From the NCBI RefSeq assembly GCF_007994075.1, contig NZ_VIWU01000001.1:4712001-4776000 (forward strand): DNA of 64,000 nucleotides, read 5' to 3'. Under the pieces are notes generated by a model. That model saw nothing but the letters and a program-made list of their open reading frames with translations. It ran no database searches and had not been told where the DNA came from. Below are positions 11,251-19,841 of the stretch, piece by piece. Numbering within the stretch: the first letter of the stretch is position 1; each line of letters opens with the position of its first letter. The translations under genes were made by a program, and so were the position numbers. The DNA comes from Pseudonocardia hierapolitana. GTDB taxonomy: Bacteria; Actinomycetota; Actinomycetes; Mycobacteriales; Pseudonocardiaceae.

Positions 11251-11628
11251 GTGGCATTGCAGGCGCTGGTGATGGACTACGCGGGGGTGCTCACCGAAGG
11301 GCCGGAGCTGGTCGAGCTGGTACGCCGCGTGCGAGCGGCGGGAACGCCGACGGCGCTCGTGACCGAGGCGAATACCGTGCCCGACACCTGTGCCGCGGCG
11401 TTCGACCTGGTGGTGCTGGGGGCTGCGCTGGGCGTTCGGAAGCCGGATCCGGAGCTCTACCGGCGGGTCGCCGCCCGGCTCGGCGTGCCGGTCACCGGCT
11501 GCGTCGTGGTCGACGACCACGCGCGCAACCTGCGGGGCGCCCGCGTTGCGGGTGCGGTGGTGGTGCACCACCACGACGATGCGATGACGATCGCCGAGGT
11601 GGCGGCGCTGTTCGACCTACCGGCCTGA
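11251..11628 (+). CDS. Reduced HAD-like protein with altered motif I
   Basis: A 125-residue protein with a recognisable haloacid dehalogenase core: motif I MDYAGVL, motif II-like ALVTEA, motif III Lys in RKPDPELYRR and motif IV VVVDDHARNL. Two things are odd. Motif I is D-Y-A where phosphatases have D-x-D, so the acid/base Asp is missing, and the cap domain is absent because motif II follows after only about 25 residues. It may bind rather than hydrolyse a phosphate, or form a covalent intermediate only. I chose the GTG at VALQALVMDY, downstream of the inverted repeat. Confidence 0.75.
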   Translation: MALQALVMDYAGVLTEGPELVELVRRVRAAGTPTALVTEANTVPDTCAAAFDLVVLGAALGVRKPDPELYRRVAARLGVPVTGCVVVDDHARNLRGARVAGAVVVHHHDDAMTIAEVAALFDLPA

Positions 11629-11799
11629 TTCCTCGTCCTCGTCGGGCTCGGCGGTGCTGCGCGGCATGGCGGCAGCGGCCTGCGGCTCGTCCGGCGGGCG
11701 CGACTCGCCCTCGGCGCCGGTGGTCGTGGCCTCGCGCAGGATGTTCTCGAGGAAGCCCTCCTGTCCGGGGCCGGACCGTTCCTCGCGCTCGTCTCCCAT
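11617..11799 (-). CDS. Small acidic hypothetical protein
   Basis: A 60-residue frame, MGDEREERSGPGQEGFLENILREATTTG and onward, is rich in Glu, Asp, Pro and Ala and probably disordered. It starts at ATG, with GGAG about 11 bases upstream; a TTG start 33 bases further up is less likely. It overlaps the 3' end of the HAD-like gene by 12 bases tail to tail. No family recognised; it could be spurious. Confidence 0.4.
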   Translation of the reverse strand: MGDEREERSGPGQEGFLENILREATTTGAEGESRPPDEPQAAAAMPRSTAEPDEDEESGR

Positions 11800-11852
11800 A
11801 CGGGAGGAGTCTCCGGGGCGGCCCGACCCCAAACGACCTGATCAGCGACGCA

Positions 11853-12089
11853 TCACTGCGGCGGGGGCGGAGGCTCCTCCTCCGGCGGGGGTGCAGCCGC
11901 CTCCTCCGGCGGGGCCTCGGTGGTGTCCCCGGCGCCGGTCATGCCTTGCAGGTGGTCGACCCCCTGGTCGATGTGCTCGTCATGGCCGGCGAAGCGCTCC
12001 TTCGCCTTCTCGCCTGCTTGGTCCAGGGCCTGGTCGACCTTGTCGTCGTGCTGGTTCGCCAGGTCCTTGGCCTTGTCCATGAAACCCAT
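11853..12089 (-). CDS. MT0933-like antitoxin-family small protein
   Basis: A 78-residue protein beginning MGFMDKAKDLANQHDDKVDQALDQAGEKAKERFAGHDEHIDQGVDHLQ, the amphipathic-helix pattern of the Rv0909/MT0933 antitoxin family (MG(F/L)xDKAKD start). The last 25 residues are a Pro/Glu tail. No toxin gene is adjacent, so a role as antitoxin is uncertain; many family members are orphan small proteins. Confidence 0.7.
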   Translation of the reverse strand: MGFMDKAKDLANQHDDKVDQALDQAGEKAKERFAGHDEHIDQGVDHLQGMTGAGDTTEAPPEEAAAPPPEEEPPPPPQ

Positions 12090-12130
12090 GCCTGCACCAT
12101 GGTCCTGCTAGGGCGCCCGTGCAGCACGAC

Positions 12131-13351
12131 TCACTCCATCGGGCGTAGCCGTACGTGGGAAGGGCGCAGCTCGTCGACGCTGTTGACGCCGATCAGCTGC
12201 AGGGTGCGCACGATCTCGGCGGCCAGGATGGTGACGGCCTTCTCGACGCCGAGCCGGCCGCCCGCCATGAGCCCGTAGAGGTACGCACGCCCGATGAGGG
12301 CGGCGCGGGCCCCGAGTGCTGTGGCCGCGAGGATGTCGGCGCCGTTCGTGATGCCCGTGTCGATGAGGACCTCGGCGCGGTCGCCGAGCGCCTGCACGGT
12401 GGGCTCGACCAACTCCAGCGGCACCGGAGCGCGGTCGAGCTGGCGGCCGCCGTGGTTGGACAGGAGCACCCCGTCGGCACCGGCGTCCACCACGCGCACG
12501 GCGTCGTCGACGCTCTGGATCCCCTTGATCACGAGCTTGCCCGGCCAGGTGTCGCGCAGCCACTCGACGTCGTCGATGGTGAGCGCGGGGTCGAAGACCC
12601 GGTTGATCATCTCCTCGACCGACCCGTAGCTCGACTCGAGGCTGGCGAAGTTCAGCGGCTCGGTGGTGAGCAGGTTGAACCACCAGTGCGGGTGGCGGGC
12701 ACCGTCCAGGAACGTGCGCAGCGACAGCGCAGGCGGGATCGTGAGGCCGTTGCGGATGTCGCGGAGGCGGGCCCCGCCGACCGGGGTGTCGACCGTGAGC
12801 ATCAGGGTGTCGTAGCCGGCCGCGGCTGCGCGCTGCACGAGGTCCTTCGCGGGCGCCCGGTCGCGCCACAGGTAGAGCTGGAACCACTTGCGGGCCTGGG
12901 GCGCCGCGGCCGCGACGTCCTCGATGGTGGTGGTGCCCATCGTGGAGAGCGTGTAAGGGATGTCGAACTGCTGGGCCACGGAGGCGACGGCGGGCTCGCC
13001 GGAGTGGTGCATCATCCGGGTGAAGCCGGTGGGGGCGATCGCGAACGGCAGGTTCGCGCGGCGTCCGAGGATCTCCCGTCCGGTGTCGATCTCGGACACG
13101 TCGCGCAGGACGGTCGGGGTGAACTCGACCCGGGAGTAGGCCCGCCGCGCGCGGTGCAGCGACAGCTCCCCGTCGGCGGCGCCGTCGACGTAGTCGAACA
13201 CCGCTCGCGGGGTCCGCCTGCGCGCGATCGTCCGCAGGTCGGCGATGCTCGCCGCGCGCCGCAACCGCCGCTCGTCGGCGTCCCACACGAACGGGGCCGG
13301 CCGCAGCAGCGGGCGCAGTTCGGACGGGCGGGGCAACCGGCGCTGGACCAT
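12131..13351 (-). CDS. lldD: FMN-dependent L-lactate dehydrogenase LldD
   Basis: Oxidises L-lactate to pyruvate with transfer to the quinone pool; a member of the FMN alpha-hydroxyacid dehydrogenase family. The 406-residue protein is similar from end to end to mycobacterial LldD2 (RTPRAVFDYVDGAADGELSLHRARRAYS, RKWFQLYLWRDR, VLLSNHGGRQLDRAPVPLE with catalytic H300, IGRAYLYGLMAGG). The ATG at MVQRRLPRPSELR gives the family N-terminus. Head to head with the TetR gene. Confidence 0.9.
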   Translation of the reverse strand: MVQRRLPRPSELRPLLRPAPFVWDADERRLRRAASIADLRTIARRRTPRAVFDYVDGAADGELSLHRARRAYSRVEFTPTVLRDVSEIDTGREILGRRANLPFAIAPTGFTRMMHHSGEPAVASVAQQFDIPYTLSTMGTTTIEDVAAAAPQARKWFQLYLWRDRAPAKDLVQRAAAAGYDTLMLTVDTPVGGARLRDIRNGLTIPPALSLRTFLDGARHPHWWFNLLTTEPLNFASLESSYGSVEEMINRVFDPALTIDDVEWLRDTWPGKLVIKGIQSVDDAVRVVDAGADGVLLSNHGGRQLDRAPVPLELVEPTVQALGDRAEVLIDTGITNGADILAATALGARAALIGRAYLYGLMAGGRLGVEKAVTILAAEIVRTLQLIGVNSVDELRPSHVRLRPME

Positions 13352-13428
13352 GCCCGCCACCCTATGTCGAGCAGGCCGACGGCGAGCTGGTCTCGGGGGC
13401 CGCGCTCGTACCCTGGGATCCCGGGGTC

Positions 13429-14145
13429 GTGAGCACGCGAGAGGGGATGGTCGAGATAGCCGCACAGGCCGCCGCCGCGCGGCATCGCACGCCCTTGAGC
13501 AAGGCCCGGGTTCTGGAGACCGCCGTCGCACTGGCCGACGAGGGCGGCGTCGACGCACTCAGCATGCGCAAGATCGCGCAGGCGCTCGGCGTCGTTCCCA
13601 TGGCGCTGTACAAGCACGTGGCCAACAAGAACGAGCTGCTGGACGGCATGATCGACGTCGTCGTCGGCCAGATCGACCCGCCAGCCGTCGGGACCGACTG
13701 GAAGACCGCCGTCCGCAGGCGCGTGTTGTCGGCCCGCCGCATGCTGCTGCGACATCCGTGGGCCCCGGGGGTCATCGAGTCGCGGATGAAGGCCCGGGCC
13801 AACCCGACCCTCGTGGTGATGGAGTACCTGGACTCGATGATCGGGATCTTCCGGGAAGGCGGGTTCTCGATCGACCTCACCCACCACGCGATGCACATCA
13901 TGGGCAGCCGCCTGCTCGGTTTCTCCCAGGAGCTGTTCGAGGACGGCTCCGGCCGCGACCCGGAGCCGGACATGCCGCCGCCCGATGAGCTCGCGGAGCG
14001 CTTCCCGTACATCGCCGAGCTGGCCATGGCGGTCGCTCACGACGACGAATCGGTCGTCGGCTCGGGCTGCGACGACCAGTTCGAGTTCGAGTTCGCCCTG
14101 GACCTGACCTTGGACGGTCTGGAGAGGCTCCACAGCACCGCCTGA
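13429..14145 (+). CDS. TetR/AcrR family repressor with TetR_C-type ligand domain
   Basis: A 238-residue repressor. The helix-turn-helix spans about residues 30-65 (DALSMRKIAQALGVVPMALYKHVANKNELLDGMID), followed by the larger C-terminal ligand domain of the tetracycline-repressor subgroup. GTG gives 238 residues; the ATG at 13447 is an alternative. The gene lies 87 bases before the oxidoreductase gene, whose promoter carries two copies of a 17-bp palindrome that this protein probably binds. No copy lies before its own start. Confidence 0.88.
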   Translation: MSTREGMVEIAAQAAAARHRTPLSKARVLETAVALADEGGVDALSMRKIAQALGVVPMALYKHVANKNELLDGMIDVVVGQIDPPAVGTDWKTAVRRRVLSARRMLLRHPWAPGVIESRMKARANPTLVVMEYLDSMIGIFREGGFSIDLTHHAMHIMGSRLLGFSQELFEDGSGRDPEPDMPPPDELAERFPYIAELAMAVAHDDESVVGSGCDDQFEFEFALDLTLDGLERLHSTA

Positions 14146-14154
14146 CGATCCGCC

Positions 14155-14211
14155 TTGACTGGTGTATGGCGTACACCTACTGTACTCCTCGACGGGTGTA
14201 CGCCGTACACC
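14155..14211 (+). promoter_or_regulatory. Promoter with two TetR-type operators
   Basis: A -35 element TTGACT (14155-14160) and -10 TACTGT (14178-14183) are separated by exactly 17 bp, and that spacer is the palindrome GGTGTATGGCGTACACC (14161-14177). A second copy, GGTGTACGCCGTACACC, lies at 14195-14211. Consensus GGTGTA-N5-TACACC, centres 34 bp apart. A repressor bound to the first would block RNA polymerase directly. It drives the oxidoreductase at 14233. Confidence 0.85.
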
Positions 14212-14232
14212 TCCTGCCCGCGGGGAGACCTC

Positions 14233-15231
14233 ATGAAGGCGATCGTCCAAGAGCGGTTCGGTCCGCCCGACATCCTGCGGCTGGCCGACATCGACCCGCC
14301 CCGGATCGGTCCCGGCGACGTCCTGGTCCGGGTGCACGCCGCCGCGTTGAACCCCTACGACTGGCACATGCTGCGCGGCGACCCGCTCGCCGCGCGCCTG
14401 ACCCCTGACGTCGGCCTGACCCGACCGAAGGCCCCGGTGCTCGGGATCGACGCAGCCGGCGTGGTCGAGGCCGTCGGCGCGGACGTGGGTGGTCTGCGCC
14501 CCGGCGACGAGGTACTGGGCTTCTGCCCTGGCTCCTGCGCCGAGTACGCGCGCACCACCGCGGACCTGCTGGTGCCCAAGCCCACCGGCCTGACCTTCGA
14601 GCAGGCTGCGGCCGTGCCGTTGGCTGCTGTGACCGCCCTGCGCGGCATCAGGACCGTCGGGCGGGTACGGGCCGGGCAGCGGGTGCTGATCAATGGCGCA
14701 GGTGGCGGGGTCGGCACGTTCGCCGTGCAGATCGGTGCCGCGCTGGGCGCTGAGGTCACCGGGGTGTGCAGCACCCGCAACGTGGAGCTGGTGCGATCAC
14801 TGGGCGCCGCGCAGGTCGTCGACTACACGCGGGAGGACTTCACCGACCCCGACGGGCGCGGGCGCTACGACGTGGTCCTCGACAACGTGGGCAACCGGCC
14901 GCTCCGGCGTCTTCGCCGAATGCTCACGCCGGCGGGGACGCTGGTGGCCAACGGCGGCGGCTCGCCCGGCAAGGTGTTCGGCGCGATGGGCGCCTTGCTG
15001 CGGGTGCTGGTGGTCAACGCGTTCGTCCGCCAGCAGCTCCGGGTGATCCTCCCGGCCGCTCCCGCGGGGCCGACGCACGAGGACCTGATGGGGGTCACCG
15101 CACTGATCGAGGCCGGCGAGCTCACCCCGGTCGTCGATCGGACGTACCCCCTGGCCGACGCGCCCGAGGGCGTGCGCCACGTGGAGCAGGGCCACGCCCG
15201 CGGCAAGGTCGTGGTCACCGTGCCGGGATGA
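14233..15231 (+). CDS. NADP-dependent quinone oxidoreductase-type dehydrogenase
   Basis: Medium-chain dehydrogenase/reductase of the zinc-free quinone oxidoreductase type, 332 residues. GroES-like N-terminus (MKAIVQERFGPPDILRLADIDPP..., VHAAALNPYDWHMLRGD), then the Rossmann motif GAGGGVGTFAVQIGAALGAEVTGVCSTRNVELVRSLGA. The catalytic-zinc cysteines are absent. It probably reduces a quinone or enone, and the promoter suggests induction when the upstream TetR protein binds a small molecule. Confidence 0.88.
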   Translation: MKAIVQERFGPPDILRLADIDPPRIGPGDVLVRVHAAALNPYDWHMLRGDPLAARLTPDVGLTRPKAPVLGIDAAGVVEAVGADVGGLRPGDEVLGFCPGSCAEYARTTADLLVPKPTGLTFEQAAAVPLAAVTALRGIRTVGRVRAGQRVLINGAGGGVGTFAVQIGAALGAEVTGVCSTRNVELVRSLGAAQVVDYTREDFTDPDGRGRYDVVLDNVGNRPLRRLRRMLTPAGTLVANGGGSPGKVFGAMGALLRVLVVNAFVRQQLRVILPAAPAGPTHEDLMGVTALIEAGELTPVVDRTYPLADAPEGVRHVEQGHARGKVVVTVPG

Positions 15232-15236
15232 TCGTG

Positions 15237-16022
15237 TCAGGCAGACGCGAAACGGCGGCGGGACAGTTCGAACGCCGCCACCGCCCCGGCGCTCGCCACC
15301 CCCAGCGACTCGACGCCGCCGTGCATGGGGATGGCGAGCATCCCGTCGAGCAGCGGACGGACCGACGCCGACAGGCCCTCGGTCTCGTTGCCCAGCACGA
15401 GCGCGACCCGGTCGGGCAGGGCGGTGTCGAGCAGCGAGTCGCCGCGGGCGTCCAGGCCGTACAGCGCGAAACCGGCCTCGGCCAGCGCCACGCACCCCTC
15501 CTCGACGGTGCCGGAGCGCAGGACCGGCGCCCGGAACGCGATCCCTGCCGACGCCTTGACGACCAGCGGGTCGATGGCGGGCAGTCCGCGCCGCGCCAGC
15601 AGCACGCCGTCCACCCCGGCGGCGGTGGCGCTGCGCAGGATCATCCCGACGTTGGCGGGGTTGGTGAGCCGGTCGAGCACCAGCACGGCGGCGGGCGCAC
15701 CGGGGCGCAGCGCGGCGGTGAACTCGGCGACGGGAGCCATCCGCGGCGCCACGACGTCGGCGAGCACGCCCTGGTCGTGCCGCCCGTTGCCGGCCAGCAC
15801 CTTCACCCGGTGCGCCGACGCCCGCTGCACGGGCACACGGCGGCCGCGGGCGGCGTCGAGGATGGCCCGGACGGGCTCGCCGCGCGCGCCCTCGGCGAGC
15901 ACCACCTTGTCCACCCGCAACGTGTGGTCGCCGAGCGCCTCGAGCACCGGCTTGCGGCCGTACACCGTGATGAAGGTGTCCTTCGGGGACCGCTCGCCAG
16001 TCACCCGGCGAGCGTAGGCCAC
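15237..16022 (-). CDS. SpoU/TrmH family RNA 2'-O-methyltransferase
   Basis: SPOUT-class methyltransferase acting on 23S rRNA or tRNA ribose; the target cannot be told from sequence. The 261-residue protein has an N-terminal substrate-binding domain (FITVYGRKPVLEAL) and the three SpoU motifs: LVLDRLTNPANVGMILRSA, ALVLGNETEGLS, and IPMHGGVESLGVASAGAVAAFELSR, which form the knot. A GTG at 16004 is an alternative start. Converges with the oxidoreductase gene, 5 bases apart. Confidence 0.88.
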   Translation of the reverse strand: MAYARRVTGERSPKDTFITVYGRKPVLEALGDHTLRVDKVVLAEGARGEPVRAILDAARGRRVPVQRASAHRVKVLAGNGRHDQGVLADVVAPRMAPVAEFTAALRPGAPAAVLVLDRLTNPANVGMILRSATAAGVDGVLLARRGLPAIDPLVVKASAGIAFRAPVLRSGTVEEGCVALAEAGFALYGLDARGDSLLDTALPDRVALVLGNETEGLSASVRPLLDGMLAIPMHGGVESLGVASAGAVAAFELSRRRFASA

Positions 16023-16189
16023 GCCCTGCGGACCCCGATCGCGATCTCCGCGCCCGGACGGCCCCTGGCCGCGTCGGAGGCACGACCGGGTATCCGGATA
16101 CGACGGCTCGTACCTCCGCCTTGCCAGGAGCCGGCTGGATCACGAATCTCATCGACCGGGGCCCGCAGGGCGCGGCCTACGATCGGCAC

Positions 16190-17599
16190 ATGCCGCCGCG
16201 GCTCTCGGCCCTCGACGCCTCGTTCCTGTATCTGGAGCAGCCCACTACGCCGATGCACGTCGGGGCGGTGTCGGTCTTCCGGCGGCCCCGCGGGGGCTTC
16301 GACTACGACCGGCTCGTGGATCTGGTCGAGCAGCGGATCGCGCTCGTGCCGCGTTACCGGCAGAAGGTCCGGTACGTGCCGGGCAACCTCGCGCGCCCCG
16401 TGTGGATCGACGACCCCGACTTCGACGTCGCCTACCACGTCCGCCGTTCCGCGCTCCCGAAACCGGGCTCTGAGGAACAGCTCACCGAGCTCGTCGCGCG
16501 CCTGATGTCGCGCCCCCTGGACCACACGCGCCCGCTCTGGGAGATGTACCTGGTCGAAGGGCTGGCGCAGGGCCGGATCGCGGTCGTCACCAAGACCCAC
16601 CAGGCGATGGTCGACGGCATCAGCGCGATCGACATCGGGCAGGTGATCCTCGACGTCTCGCCCGAGCCGCGGGTGGTGCCGGAGGAGCTGTGGATGCCCC
16701 GTCCCGAGCCGTCGGGCGCGGAGCTGGTGCTCGGCGCGGTGGCGGAGGCCGTCGCCCGGCCCGGCGAGATCGTCGACAACGTGCGGATGGCCACCGGCGA
16801 CGCGATGGCCACCGTCAGCAAGGTCGCGGGGGCGGCCGGCAAGCTGTTCTCGATGGCCTGGACGGCGAGCAGGCCCGCCCCGGGTACCCCGCTCAACGTG
16901 GACATCTCCACCCAACGCCGGTTCGCGGTGGCCCGGGCCGAGCTGGAGGACTACCGGCGGGTGCGCGCGGCACACGGCTGCACCGTGAACGACGTCGTGC
17001 TGAGCGTCGTGTCCGGCGCGCTGCGCAACTGGCTGCTGTCCCGCGGCGAGCCGGTCAACCCCTCGTCCACGGTGCGGGCGATGGTGCCGCTGTCGGTGCG
17101 CGGCGAGGCCGACGTGCCCAGCTCCGCCACGGCCGGGTCACTGGGCAACCGGGTCTCGTCGTTCCTGGTGGATCTGCCGGTCGGTGAGCCGAGCCCGGTG
17201 GTGCGGTTGCACCACGTCACGCACGCGATGCGCGAGCACACCTCGGGCGGCCAGTCGGTGGGCGCCGACACCCTGGTCCGGATCGGCGGGTTCGCGCCGC
17301 CTACGCTGCACGCTCTGGGGGCGCGTGCCGCAAGCGGGTTCTCGAAGCGGATCTTCAACTTGGTGGTGACGAACGTGCCGGGACCGCAGTTCCCGCTCTA
17401 CGCCGCTGGCGCCCGCATGCTCGAGATGTTCCCCGTCGTGCCGCTCGCGAAGGGCCAGGCCCTCGCGATCGGCCTCACCTCCTACGACGGCGGGGTCTAC
17501 TACGGGTTCAACGGGGACCGCGACGCCATGCACGACCTCGATGTGCTCGCCGGGCTGGTGCACGAGTCCCTCGACGAGCTCCTGACGACGGTGGCCTGA
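16190..17599 (+). CDS. WS/DGAT-type acyltransferase with altered active site
   Basis: Wax-ester synthase/diacylglycerol acyltransferase family, 469 residues. Recognisable signatures are the N-terminal LSALDASFLYLEQPTTPMHVG and the C-terminal block FNLVVTNVPGPQFPLYAAG with GLTSYDGGVYYGFNGD. The acyltransferase motif HHxxxDG reads HQAMVDG, so the second His, thought to be the general base, is Gln. Either this is a divergent subclass with another base or it is not an acyl-CoA transferase. It is followed 2 bases later by a DUF6912 gene. Confidence 0.85.
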   Translation: MPPRLSALDASFLYLEQPTTPMHVGAVSVFRRPRGGFDYDRLVDLVEQRIALVPRYRQKVRYVPGNLARPVWIDDPDFDVAYHVRRSALPKPGSEEQLTELVARLMSRPLDHTRPLWEMYLVEGLAQGRIAVVTKTHQAMVDGISAIDIGQVILDVSPEPRVVPEELWMPRPEPSGAELVLGAVAEAVARPGEIVDNVRMATGDAMATVSKVAGAAGKLFSMAWTASRPAPGTPLNVDISTQRRFAVARAELEDYRRVRAAHGCTVNDVVLSVVSGALRNWLLSRGEPVNPSSTVRAMVPLSVRGEADVPSSATAGSLGNRVSSFLVDLPVGEPSPVVRLHHVTHAMREHTSGGQSVGADTLVRIGGFAPPTLHALGARAASGFSKRIFNLVVTNVPGPQFPLYAAGARMLEMFPVVPLAKGQALAIGLTSYDGGVYYGFNGDRDAMHDLDVLAGLVHESLDELLTTVA

Positions 17600-17601
17600 T
17601 C

Positions 17602-18111
17602 ATGCGGGTATATGTCCCGGCCACGTGGCCGATGCTGCGGACGCTCGTCAAGACGGGGGTGCTCGACCCGATCGGCGGCACCGCGTTCGCCCTCACACCC
17701 GCGCTGCGCGAGGCCTACACCAGCGGCGACGACGAGGAGCTCGAGTACGCGGCGATGAGCCACGCGGCGCGCGCGTCGCTGCGGCTGCTGTCGGTCGAGT
17801 TCGGGCTCGGTGAGGACGCCACGCCCGCCCGGCGGGTGGTGGTCTCCGCCGATCTCGACGACGTCACGCTGCGCCCCGACCTCGACGACGGCGCCGTGCG
17901 GATCTCGGGCGCCGTGCCGTTCGAGTCGATCGCGGCGGTGCACATCGACACCGAGGAGGCCGCGTACGCGGTGCGCGAGGCCGCGGGCGCGGTCGACGCG
18001 GCCGACCTCGGGGACCTCGACGCCGAGTTCCTCGTCGGGGAGGCGGAGGACCACGAGCTGGCCTGGTACGACCCCTCCGAGGTGGCGTTCCTGGTGGAAG
18101 GCCAGCACTAG
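17602..18111 (+). CDS. DUF6912-family conserved actinobacterial protein
   Basis: A 169-residue acidic protein starting MRVYVPATWPMLRTLVKTGVL, with a conserved ALTPALREAYTSGDDEELEYAAMSHAARASLRLL block. It is found in many actinobacteria and has no known function. No membrane segment or signal is visible. Two bases separate it from the acyltransferase stop, so the pair is probably co-transcribed. Confidence 0.75.
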   Translation: MRVYVPATWPMLRTLVKTGVLDPIGGTAFALTPALREAYTSGDDEELEYAAMSHAARASLRLLSVEFGLGEDATPARRVVVSADLDDVTLRPDLDDGAVRISGAVPFESIAAVHIDTEEAAYAVREAAGAVDAADLGDLDAEFLVGEAEDHELAWYDPSEVAFLVEGQH

Positions 18112-18443
18112 TAGCAGAGCTCCAGTGTTGATCGTTGCGCCGTGTGTGGAGGGCTTCCCGCCGGAGGCGCCGCTGGCGTCGTCGCGATCGGCCGGATAGC
18201 CGGGTCCGACAGTGGCGATCAAGGGCGATCAACTAGGCCCATCTCGCCTTGATCGCTGAAGGCTCATCGCGCCGATCAGGCAACGTGGCAGCCGGTCGCG
18301 GATGGTGTGGCGTTCCGCGGAGCGGACTCCGTGCATGGGCACGTCGACGCCATGGGTCTGCCTCGCGCCACCCGCACGTATGGGGTCGACCTGATCAGGC
18401 AGAGCCGGCTCGACCCGGCGGCATCGAGTTCGGAACTGCTCGT
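18112..18443. other. Gap between convergent genes
   Basis: About 330 bases between the DUF6912 gene and the DUF1707 gene. The first half carries the inverted repeat listed separately. The rest has open frames on both strands but none resembles a protein I know, and no RNA gene is visible. Confidence 0.4.
18215..18256. terminator. Inverted repeat in a convergent gap
   Basis: Perfect 10-bp arms GCGATCAAGG (18215-18224) and CCTTGATCGC (18247-18256) flank a 22-base loop that contains a further GGCGATCAA copy. Its position between converging genes suggests a two-way terminator. Confidence 0.5.
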
Positions 18444-18821
18444 TCAACGCCGGGACAACCACAGGAACGCGGCGGCGAGGGGGATCAGCAGGAAGGTCGC
18501 GGGCTGCCGGGTGAGCAGGGCCAGCCCGACCGCGACGATCACGGCGATCCCGATCAGGCTCATGGAGCCGGTGGCGAGCCCGCCACCGCTCGGCGTGGTG
18601 GCGGGTGGCCCCGCGCCCGGCAGCTGCGGGTGCGGCTCCGGCAGGTCGGTGAACAGCGCGGTGAGATCCGCGGCCACCACGGCGGCGGCGGCCGCGGCCG
18701 AGCGGTCGGCGTACTCCTCGACGCCCAGCCGGCCGGCCGCGAGGTGCTCGTCCAGCGCCCGCTGCGCCGCCGTGCGCTCCGCGTGGCCGATCCGCAGCGG
18801 TGGGTTCTCCTCCCCGGCCAT
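18444..18821 (-). CDS. DUF1707 SHOCT-like domain membrane protein
   Basis: A 125-residue protein. Residues 7-60 form the DUF1707 domain (LRIGHAERTAAQRALDEHLAAGRLGVEEYADRSAAAAAA), a short amphipathic motif found at the N-terminus of many actinobacterial membrane proteins. A Pro-rich linker follows and then two hydrophobic helices (about 85-101 and 107-120) ending WLSRR. Function unknown. It starts 21 bases after the rsgA stop, as the last gene of the lysR-aroA-rsgA run. Confidence 0.8.
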   Translation of the reverse strand: MAGEENPPLRIGHAERTAAQRALDEHLAAGRLGVEEYADRSAAAAAAVVAADLTALFTDLPEPHPQLPGAGPPATTPSGGGLATGSMSLIGIAVIVAVGLALLTRQPATFLLIPLAAAFLWLSRR

Positions 18822-18842
18822 GGCACGAGCCTGCCACCAGCG

Positions 18843-19841
18843 TCAGCGCAAGGCGACCAGTACGCGCCGCAGGGCCGCGAGCCGGCCGGGACGCAGCTTG
18901 CCCTCGGCCACGAGCGTGTCGAGGGCGCACTCCGGGTCGGCCGGCGGGCCGAGGTGCCCGCAGCCGCGCGGGCAGTCCTCGATCGCGTCCGCGAGGTCGT
19001 CGAACGCGGCCGGGACGTCGTCGGGCGTGACGTGGGCGAGCCCGAAGGAACGCACGCCCGGCGTGTCGACAACCCAGCCCCCGCCGAGCTCGTCGGGCAG
19101 GGGGAGCGCGAGCGCCGCCGTGGTGGTGTGCCGGCCCTTGCCCACGGCCGACACGACCCCGACGGCCCGGGCCGCATCCGGGACGAGCACGTTGACCAGC
19201 GTCGACTTGCCGACCCCCGAGTGGCCGACGAGTGCGGACACCCGGCCACCGAGCACGTCCGCGAGCGCGGTGGGCTCCCGGTCGCGCCGGGTGACGACCA
19301 CGGGCAGGTCCAGCTCCCGGTAGGGGGCGGCGAACGGCTCGGGATCGGCCAGGTCGGCCTTGGTCAGGCACAGCACCGGGGCGAGCCCGCCGGCGTACGC
19401 GGCCACCAGGCAGCGGTCGACGAAGCCGGTGCGCGGGGGCGGGTCCGTGATCGACGTGACGATCACCAGCTGCTCGGCGTTGGCCACGACCACCCGCTCG
19501 TACGGGTCCGTGTCGTCGGCGGTGCGCCGCAGCACCGTGCGCCGCTCCTCGACGCGCACGATCCGGGCGATCCTGTCGACGGCCCCGGAGAGGTCGCCGA
19601 CCAGGCCCACCCGATCGCCGACGACGATGGGGGTGCGGCCCAGCTCGCGGGCCCGCATCGCGACGACGGGCGGCCGTGCCGCGTCGCCGTCGAGCGCGCA
19701 GGTCCAGCGCCCGCGGTCGACGGTGGTGACCATCGCCTCCACCGCGTCGGCGTGCTCGGGGCGCCGCTTGCTGCGCGGCCGCGAGCCCCGGCGCCCGGGT
19801 CGGACCCGGACGTCGGACTCGTCGTACTCGCGCGACCTCAC
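18843..19841 (-). CDS. rsgA: Ribosome small-subunit-dependent GTPase A
   Basis: Circularly permuted GTPase that assists late 30S maturation. The 332-residue protein has an OB-fold N-terminal region, G4 motif LTKADL, G1 P-loop [10 protein letters not shown]3 DTPGVRSFG and a C-terminal zinc-binding cluster ([21 protein letters not shown]). The GTG start overlaps the aroA stop by GTGA, so translation is coupled. The aroA-rsgA order is also found in mycobacteria. Confidence 0.93.
   Translation of the reverse strand: MRSREYDESDVRVRPGRRGSRPRSKRRPEHADAVEAMVTTVDRGRWTCALDGDAARPPVVAMRARELGRTPIVVGDRVGLVGDLSGAVDRIARIVRVEERRTVLRRTADDTDPYERVVVANAEQLVIVTSITDPPPRTGFVDRCLVAAYAGGLAPVLCLTKADLADPEPFAAPYRELDLPVVVTRRDREPTALADVLGGRVSALVGHSGVGKSTLVNVLVPDAARAVGVVSAVGKGRHTTTAALALPLPDELGGGWVVDTPGVRSFGLAHVTPDDVPAAFDDLADAIEDCPRGCGHLGPPADPECALDTLVAEGKLRPGRLAALRRVLVALR

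Noticed and set aside
18257..18443. Possible remnant of an inserted gene upstream of the DUF1707 stop
   Set aside because: Frames on both strands were read but none resembled a known transposase or enzyme.
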